From assembly GCF_002846365.1 (NCBI RefSeq), contig NZ_PJMW01000001.1, positions 1,054,001 through 1,118,000 on the forward strand: 64,000 nucleotides of DNA, read 5' to 3'. This document shows, piece after piece, positions 58,632 through 64,000 of the stretch. Origin of the DNA: Nocardia fluminea. GTDB lineage: Bacteria; Actinomycetota; Actinomycetes; Mycobacteriales; Mycobacteriaceae. The number at the start of each line of letters is the position of its first letter. The stretch's first letter is position 1. The notes under the pieces were generated by a model. The model saw nothing but the letters and a program-made list of their open reading frames with translations. It was not told where the DNA came from and searched no databases. The position numbers and the translations under genes were made by a program.

Positions 58632-59069
58632 CTACCGCGCCCGGCGGAACGAGATGTAGCGGTGTCCGAAGAAGCTCAGCACCGCCACCAGACCCATGAC
58701 GATCACCGATGCGGGAGCGGCGGGGAACCCGAGGCCGGTGACCGCCAGCTCCACCAGGATCACGTTCAGCACCAGCCCACCCGCGTTCACCCCGCAGAAG
58801 GCCAGGAAGTCGCGCGTGAGGTGGCCGTGCACGCGAAACACCAGCGTGCGGTGCAGGACGAAGGCCACGATCGTGCTCACCGCGTACGCGGCGACGACGG
58901 CCAGACCCGGCCTGCCGTCGCCGAGCACATGCAGCCAGAACACGACGAGCGCCATGCCGAGCAGGGTGTTGAAACCGCCGACGATCGCGAACGCCAGCTC
59001 CTGGCGTTTCACGATCCGCAGCAGCGGGCCCGGTGTCTCGAGCACGCCGCCCGCCGCCTCGGCGGTCAT
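58632..59069 (-). CDS. GtrA-family membrane protein
   Basis: A 145-residue GtrA-like protein with four membrane helices, beginning FAIVGGFNTLLGMALVVFWL, then VVAAYAVSTIVAFVLHRTLVFRV (the conserved HRTLVF segment), and ending SVIVMGLVAVLSFFGHRYISFRR. GtrA proteins take part in moving lipid-linked sugars across the membrane, often with a GtrB-like glycosyltransferase; a matching GT2 lies at 61451. Its ATG overlaps the end of the large membrane protein gene (ATGA). Confidence 0.92.
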   Translation of the reverse strand: MTAEAAGGVLETPGPLLRIVKRQELAFAIVGGFNTLLGMALVVFWLHVLGDGRPGLAVVAAYAVSTIVAFVLHRTLVFRVHGHLTRDFLAFCGVNAGGLVLNVILVELAVTGLGFPAAPASVIVMGLVAVLSFFGHRYISFRRAR

Positions 59070-61312
59070 CGCAGCGCGTCCGCGAGCGCGGTGTCGTCGT
59101 CGCCGATCGACTCCGCCGCCGGGGCGTCCTGTTCCTGCTCGTCGTCGGGCTTGCGGCCACGCACATACAGCCACTGGAACACCGCGAGTCCGAGCAGCCC
59201 GAGGGCGATCGCGGCGCCGCCGATCTTCCAGCCCGGCGGACGCCAGGTCAGCTCGAGATCACCGTTCTTCGTCCCGGCCGGGATGTCGACCGCGACGAAA
59301 CTCTTCGCGACGACCTTGAACGGGATGTCCTTGCCGTCGAGGCTCACCCGGTAACCCGGCCAGCCGAGGCGCGCGAACACCACGCTGCCACCGGTCTCGG
59401 AACTCACGGTGACCCGGCTCGTCGTATCGCTCTCGGAGGTCGAGACCGCGGTGGCGTTCTGGACCGCCGAGATCCGGCCGTTGCGGGTGGAGATCAGCCC
59501 GTCCTCGCGTTCGAGGACCGAGATGAAGTTCTCGTGGCCGGTGTAGTCGACCCACTTCCAGCCCGTGGGGGCGGGCTCGGTCCGGGCGGCCGGGTACAGG
59601 GCGCGTTGCAACACCACGCGGTCGATGTTCATCAGGTCGACGATGGTCTTGCCCGTCGACGGCTCGACCGCGAACGCGCGGCGGTAGGCATCAGGGCACA
59701 CGCTGGTGTCCCAGCGCATGCAGAGCATGTCGCCGAACCAGAAGTGACCGTTCGGGGTGTACCCGCTGACGTAGGTGCGCTCGATGTCCTTGGCGTAGTT
59801 GCCGAACACCAGCGAACCGTAGGCGCCGTCGAGGGTGCGCTCCCCCGGCTGGATCAGCGCGCGATCCCCGAGCTGCAGCGTGGTGCCGGCGAATTCCGGG
59901 AACGCCGCGCGCGCCGCCGCCCGGTCGCTGGGCAGATTCCAGCTCATCGGCGTCGGCTGTGCCCGCTCCACCTGCGCATAGGCGATCGGGGACACCGCGA
60001 TGATCGCCAGCGCGACCGCCGCCGAGGTTCCCTTGTTCACCGCCAGCCACACCAGCGCGGCCCCGAGCGCGGCGACGGCCAGCGCGGCGATCACGTGCGC
60101 GATCCAATTGTGCGGGTCGGCGGAGAACGACCGCACCCACAGCAAACCGATCAGCACGGCGGCCGCGATCCCCCTGGCCCGCCAATCCTTGAAGGTCGCG
60201 AACCGCCCCAGCAGCACACACACCAGCAGCAACAGACCCAGCGCCACCATCGGCAGCACGCGGGCCGGCCAGCGCAGCGGGCCGATCGTGCCGGGACCGG
60301 CCGTCCACATCAGCGCCGCGATCGCGAACAGGCCGACGCCGCTGAGCTCGCGCCAGGCGGCGCGCGCCTTGCCCCAGTCGATGAACGCCAGCGCCGGAAT
60401 CAGGAACCAGGCGATGTAGACCACCGGCAGCGGCTGCACATATCCCCACCACGAGGTGAACGCGGGCAGGGTCGAGGGCAAACTCGCGTTCAGCGATTCC
60501 GACCACGGCACGGTGAGGAACTGGTCGTTGTTGATCTGGGCGGTGCCACGCCAGGTGACCTTGGCCGACAGCATGCTCGGCAGGTAGGTCGCCGCGCCGG
60601 CCAGCGCCGCCAACCCCGCCACCATCAGCAGTTTCAGCGACGGGCGCCAGGTCCGCTGGTAGATCAGCTCACCGACCGCGACCGCGCCGATCATCAGCCC
60701 GGCTTCCACCGCCGGGAAGATGTACTGCACCGAAATCGCCAGGTAGAGATACACGAACACGGGGATCGGCCCGCCGCGCCCACGCGAGTAGCGCACACCC
60801 GACGCCCACGCGTGCACCATCCACGCGGTGCCGGTGAAGGCGGTCATCCAGCTGGCCTCGTCGAAGAACAGCAGCCAGCCGGTGAACGGGATCGACACGC
60901 CTGCCAGCGCCGCCCACTGCACCCGCGATCCGTAGGCCAGGCAGATCCGGTAGACGCCGAGGCCGAGGATGATCGCGAAGATCAGTTTCACCACGGTCGC
61001 GTACAGCACCAGGTTGTCCACCGAGGGCGCGATCAGATCGATCAGCAGCTGCGGCGGATTCAGCAGCCCGGCTTCCTCGATCGAGTAGTTTCCGGCCATC
61101 CAGTGCTCCGGCACCATCACCGGCAGCTGACCCTCGCGCAACCGGTTGCCGAGCATCACCCACAGCGGGACGTACTGGGACTCGGTGTCGTCGGTGTAGA
61201 AGTGCCGAACATTGGCCAGGAGAACCGCACCATAGCCCGCGATCACTCCGAGGGAGGTGATCAAGCCCCAGATATAGACGGACCGACGGGACGGGGTTCT
61301 ACTTTCCACCAC
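59066..61312 (-). CDS. Large multi-spanning membrane protein (GT-C/YfhO-like)
   Basis: A 748-residue protein with about twelve membrane helices in residues 1-450, then a long extracytoplasmic domain (GISTR..., SVVFARLGWPGYRVSLDGK, the beta-sandwich that YfhO-type proteins share) and a last helix (AIALGLLGLAVFQWLYV). The first loop has YTDDTESQYVPLW, an acidic motif like those of GT-C glycosyltransferases. The fold suggests a lipid-sugar-dependent transferase for envelope glycans. The start is GTG 61312 (or the next codon). It lies head-to-head with the GT2 gene. Confidence 0.85.
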   Translation of the reverse strand: MVESRTPSRRSVYIWGLITSLGVIAGYGAVLLANVRHFYTDDTESQYVPLWVMLGNRLREGQLPVMVPEHWMAGNYSIEEAGLLNPPQLLIDLIAPSVDNLVLYATVVKLIFAIILGLGVYRICLAYGSRVQWAALAGVSIPFTGWLLFFDEASWMTAFTGTAWMVHAWASGVRYSRGRGGPIPVFVYLYLAISVQYIFPAVEAGLMIGAVAVGELIYQRTWRPSLKLLMVAGLAALAGAATYLPSMLSAKVTWRGTAQINNDQFLTVPWSESLNASLPSTLPAFTSWWGYVQPLPVVYIAWFLIPALAFIDWGKARAAWRELSGVGLFAIAALMWTAGPGTIGPLRWPARVLPMVALGLLLLVCVLLGRFATFKDWRARGIAAAVLIGLLWVRSFSADPHNWIAHVIAALAVAALGAALVWLAVNKGTSAAVALAIIAVSPIAYAQVERAQPTPMSWNLPSDRAAARAAFPEFAGTTLQLGDRALIQPGERTLDGAYGSLVFGNYAKDIERTYVSGYTPNGHFWFGDMLCMRWDTSVCPDAYRRAFAVEPSTGKTIVDLMNIDRVVLQRALYPAARTEPAPTGWKWVDYTGHENFISVLEREDGLISTRNGRISAVQNATAVSTSESDTTSRVTVSSETGGSVVFARLGWPGYRVSLDGKDIPFKVVAKSFVAVDIPAGTKNGDLELTWRPPGWKIGGAAIALGLLGLAVFQWLYVRGRKPDDEQEQDAPAAESIGDDDTALADALR

Positions 61313-61450
61313 GAGGACCAGACCCTACAGGCACACGCGCGAACAAGCACCGGCGCACAGCGGGATCGGCTACCACCGACGTGTCACGCCCCGGTGTTAA
61401 AGTGCGCACACTGTTGGATCAATTCCTCCGAAACACCGAAAGTGTCCGCG

Positions 61451-62578
61451 ATGCCGATTCCGTCCGCACCTCTGTCCAGGCCCGGCACCGTCGTGCGTGC
61501 GGGCGCGCCCGCGCCCGATCGCAACGGGTCGAGCCCGGTGCATTCGGTGTCGGTGGTCGTTCCGGTGTACCGCGGTGAGGAAACGATCGCGGCGCTCGTC
61601 GCCGAACTCGATCGGCTGACGGGCCCGAGCACAACCGCGGCGGGCGCCCGGTACGCGGTCGAGGAGATCATCCTCGTCCACGACAACGGTCCCGACCGCT
61701 CCGATGTCGTCCTGCAGGAATTGGAAGGCTCCTTCCCGCAGGTGCGCGCGGTGTGGTTGAGCCGCAACTTCGGTCAGGACGCGGCGACGATCGCCGGTAT
61801 GGCGGCGGCGCAGGGCGACTGGATCGTCACGATGGACGAGGACGGCCAGCACGACCCCGCGTTCATCGCCGACTTCCTCGACGCAGCGCTGGCCTCGCGC
61901 GCGGACCTGGTCTATTCGAAACCGTCCAATACCCGCCCGCACGGTTTCCTGCGCAATCTCACCTCACGCGGCGCCAAGATCGTGCTCGCGACGGTGTTCG
62001 CCTTCCCCGATTCGACCCGCTTCGAGAGCTTCCGGCTGATCCGCGGTGACATCGGCCGCCAGCTCGCCGAGGTCGCGGCCAACGGCGTGTACCTGGACGT
62101 GGCACTGACCTGGGTGGTCGGCAACGCGGTGTCGGTGCCGGTGGTGCTGCGCGCCGAGGGCCGCGAGGAATCCGGCTACAACTATCGCCGCCTGTTCTCA
62201 CTGTTCTGGAAGATGGTGCTGTGCAGCGGCACTCGCGGCCTGCGCCTGGTGAGCCTACTCGGGGTCACCCTCGCGCTGGCCGGGGTGATCATGGCCGCGG
62301 TGGTGATCGTGCAGGCGCTCACGCAGGACAACCATGATCCCGAGGGCTGGGCGTCGATCATCGTCGTGATGCTGCTGTGCTCGGGCGCGATGCTGTTCTC
62401 GCTCGGCCTGATCGCCGAGTATCTCGGTGTCGCACTGCACATCCTGGTCGGCAAGCCGCTCTACCTCACCGTGCAGAGCCCGACACCGCGCCCGGATACG
62501 ATGCATGCGCCGGCCGTGAACCATCGAGTCGACGCCGCGGTACCGGCAGCCGCGACGGAGAAGGGTCTTCGCGCGTGA
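61451..62578 (+). CDS. GT2 glycosyltransferase, GtrB/dolichol-phosphate-sugar type
   Basis: A 375-residue family-2 glycosyltransferase. The GT-A core has SVVVPVYRGEETIAALVAEL at the start, WIVTMDEDGQHDP as the metal-binding acidic motif, and RFESFRLIRGDI in the acceptor area. Two C-terminal membrane helices follow (LVSLLGVTLALAGVIMAAVVIV and IIVVMLLCSGAMLFSLGLIAEYLGVAL), as in GtrB and DPM synthases that load a sugar onto polyprenyl phosphate. The ATG at 61451 is the probable start. It overlaps the aminotransferase gene by GTGA. Confidence 0.93.
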   Translation: MPIPSAPLSRPGTVVRAGAPAPDRNGSSPVHSVSVVVPVYRGEETIAALVAELDRLTGPSTTAAGARYAVEEIILVHDNGPDRSDVVLQELEGSFPQVRAVWLSRNFGQDAATIAGMAAAQGDWIVTMDEDGQHDPAFIADFLDAALASRADLVYSKPSNTRPHGFLRNLTSRGAKIVLATVFAFPDSTRFESFRLIRGDIGRQLAEVAANGVYLDVALTWVVGNAVSVPVVLRAEGREESGYNYRRLFSLFWKMVLCSGTRGLRLVSLLGVTLALAGVIMAAVVIVQALTQDNHDPEGWASIIVVMLLCSGAMLFSLGLIAEYLGVALHILVGKPLYLTVQSPTPRPDTMHAPAVNHRVDAAVPAAATEKGLRA

Positions 62579-63711
62579 GCGACCGCATCATTTTCAGCAG
62601 GCCGTTCCGGGCTGCCGCTGAACGCCCCAATCTGATGACCGTGCTCGATTCCGATCACAGTCACGGCGACGGTCAGTTCACCAAATCGGCGACGGCGAAG
62701 ATCAAAGCCATCACCGGCGCCGATCACGCGCTGCTCACCACCTCGTGCACGCACGCACTCGAATTGGGCGCGCTGCTACTCGAACTCGGTCCCGACGACG
62801 AGGTGATCGTCCCGAGCTTCGCGTTCACCTCCGCGGCCACGTCGATGGCCCTGCGCGGTTCCACCTGCGTGTTCGTCGACATCGACGAGTCCACCGGCAA
62901 CATCGACCCCGTCGCCGCGGCCGCCGCGATCACCGACCGCACCAAGGCCATCGTGGTGATGCACTACGGCGGTGTCGCCGCCGACATGGAGCCGCTGCTC
63001 GATCTCGCGGCACAGCACGGTGTGGCGATCATCGAGGACAACGCGCACGGACTCGGCGGCACCTGGCGTGGCAGGCAGCTCGGCACGATCGGCACCCTCG
63101 GCACGCAGAGTTTCCACGACACCAAGAACGTGCACTGCGGCGAGGGCGGCGCACTGCTGCTCTCGGACGAGATCCTGATGGGTCGTGCCGAGATCATGCG
63201 GGAGAAGGGCACCGACCGCGCGCGCTTCCTGCGCGGCCAGGTCGACAAGTACTCCTGGCAGGACATCGGGTCGAGCTACCTGCCCAGCGAACTCAACGCC
63301 GCCGTGCTCGACGCGCAACTGGCCGAGTTCGACACCATCCAGGCCAACCGCCACCGCGTGTGGGACACCTACGCGGCCGCGCTGCCCGACTGGGCGGCAC
63401 GCAACGACGTGCGTCCGATGACGGTGCCCGCCGACGCGGGCCACACCGCGCACCTGTTCTATCTGCGCATGCCCAGCGAGGACAGCCGCGACGGCATCAT
63501 CGCCCATCTCGCCGAACGCGGCATCGTCGCGCCGTTCCACTACATTCCGCTGGATTCGAGCCCCGCGGGTCTCAAGTACGGCCGTACTCCGGTGCCGTGC
63601 ACGCGGTCGGCGAACTTCTCGGCGACGATCGTGCGGCTGCCGTTGTGGCCGTTGCTCAGCGAGGCTCAGCTCGGTCGGGTCGTCGACGCGGTCACCGAAT
63701 ACCGGGTGTAA
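62575..63711 (+). CDS. dTDP-4-amino-4,6-dideoxygalactose transaminase (WecE/RffA type)
   Basis: A 378-residue PLP-dependent DegT/AryC1/StrS aminotransferase. It matches the E. coli WecE layout: TTSCTHALELGALLLELGPDDEVIVPSFAFTSAA, the aspartate in VAIIEDNAHGLGG, the PLP lysine in SFHDTKNVHCGEGGALL, and then AEIMREKGTDRARFLRGQVDKYSWQDIGSSYLPSELNAA. It makes dTDP-Fuc4N (4-amino-4,6-dideoxygalactose) from the 4-keto sugar with glutamate. GTG 62575 overlaps the GT2 stop. An aminosugar enzyme next to GtrA and GtrB points to a modified envelope glycan. Confidence 0.92.
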   Translation: MSDRIIFSRPFRAAAERPNLMTVLDSDHSHGDGQFTKSATAKIKAITGADHALLTTSCTHALELGALLLELGPDDEVIVPSFAFTSAATSMALRGSTCVFVDIDESTGNIDPVAAAAAITDRTKAIVVMHYGGVAADMEPLLDLAAQHGVAIIEDNAHGLGGTWRGRQLGTIGTLGTQSFHDTKNVHCGEGGALLLSDEILMGRAEIMREKGTDRARFLRGQVDKYSWQDIGSSYLPSELNAAVLDAQLAEFDTIQANRHRVWDTYAAALPDWAARNDVRPMTVPADAGHTAHLFYLRMPSEDSRDGIIAHLAERGIVAPFHYIPLDSSPAGLKYGRTPVPCTRSANFSATIVRLPLWPLLSEAQLGRVVDAVTEYRV

Positions 63712-63736
63712 CCGCGCGAGAATTTCGGCTACGGCA

Positions 63737-63764
63737 ACGGCCGCCCGGTTTCCCGGGCGGCCGT
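63737..63764. terminator. Terminator between convergent genes
   Basis: ACGGCCGCCCGG, a four-base loop, and CCGGGCGGCCGT form a perfect 12-bp hairpin shortly after the aminotransferase stop; it can serve both directions. Confidence 0.85.
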
Positions 63765-63789
63765 GTCGTGCGACGAGTCCGCCGCTGTG

Positions 63790-64000
63790 TCAGTTGCCGC
63801 CGAACAGCACCGCGGCTGCCGCGTCGGTGAGCACCTCGTAGGTCTCGGTTTCCCGGTCGTAGATCCAGGTGCCAGGGCCCGCCTTGGGCAGACCCGCGGC
63901 CTGGATCGCCGACGCCGAGGGCCGGAAGCTGGAACTGCGCGGGATCTCGTCGACCACATAGACCAGGTCGGGGCGCTGCCCGCGTTCCAGTCCGCGCATC
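63790..64000 (-). CDS. C-terminal end of an unidentified protein (partial)
   Basis: Minus-strand frame open to the window edge; the last 69 residues or so are seen. They read VYVVDEIPRSSSFRPSASAIQAAGLPKAGPGTWIYDRETETYEVLTDAAAAVLFGGN. The composition is protein-like and the stop is followed by the convergent terminator. Whether the ATG at 63999 is the start or an internal methionine cannot be decided. No family is recognised. Confidence 0.55.
   Translation of the reverse strand, partial: MRGLERGQRPDLVYVVDEIPRSSSFRPSASAIQAAGLPKAGPGTWIYDRETETYEVLTDAAAAVLFGGN

Noticed and set aside
59033..61450. Very long plus-strand open frame in line with the GT2 gene
   Set aside because: It is antisense to the well-supported membrane protein gene (59066-61312) and reads as Arg/His/Gln/Gly-rich nonsense typical of high-GC shadows. 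The GT2 protein starts at 61451.

Overview
The window is high-GC actinobacterial DNA. An rRNA operon is followed by the gene block tyrS, rrn, TPR protein, HAD phosphatase, tlyA, NAD kinase, recN, steA, mctB, which is the order of Mycobacterium tuberculosis Rv1688-Rv1698. The gene families and the lack of a tRNA in the 16S-23S spacer point to Mycobacteriales, most likely Nocardia. This placement rests on remembered synteny, not on a database search.

Layout. (1) 1-31.4 kb is accessory. It starts with the tail of a group II intron and an actinomycete DUF5753/SAM-methyltransferase pair. Next is a putative peptide-derived natural-product locus (3.8-15.7 kb). An undescribed small-gene cluster follows (16-20 kb), with an exported protein, a frameshifted gene, a Pro-rich membrane protein, a long coiled-coil protein and a zinc-knuckle protein. 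A defence block (20.3-30.7 kb) then holds a degenerate HsdM/HsdS-like protein, complete type I restriction-modification genes hsdM-hsdS-hsdR, and a TcmP/three-Cys (DUF5131) pair. (2) 31.4-52.2 kb is the conserved core: mctB, steA, recN, NAD kinase, tlyA, HAD phosphatase, a TPR protein with a huge Arg/Gly/Asp repeat region, the 5S-23S-16S operon read on the minus strand, housekeeping tyrS, an alpha/beta hydrolase, DoxX and an AAG-type DNA glycosylase. (3) 52.2-64 kb holds an ECF41/SigJ-type sigma factor with an FAD oxidoreductase, a divergent multicopper oxidase, an ABC exporter with its TetR regulator and a duplicated operator, and a surface-glycan group (GtrA, a large membrane protein, a GT2 glycosyltransferase and a WecE-type sugar aminotransferase).

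The most striking system is the locus at about 3.8-15.7 kb. A 22-residue ORF with a near-ideal Shine-Dalgarno stands first in a tightly coupled minus-strand run: PqqD-like protein, SPASM radical SAM enzyme, B12-type radical SAM enzyme, Gfo/Idh/MocA oxidoreductase, and two Fe(II)/2-oxoglutarate-type oxygenases, followed by a eukaryote-like histidyl-tRNA synthetase. A second tyrosyl-tRNA synthetase lies upstream. A plus-strand operon (asparaginase-fold amidohydrolase, PPC-domain protein, XRE regulator) converges on it. The logic recalls PQQ, where a 22-24 residue PqqA is modified by PqqE and PqqD and then excised, but the enzymes and the peptide are different. Precursor function and product are inference.
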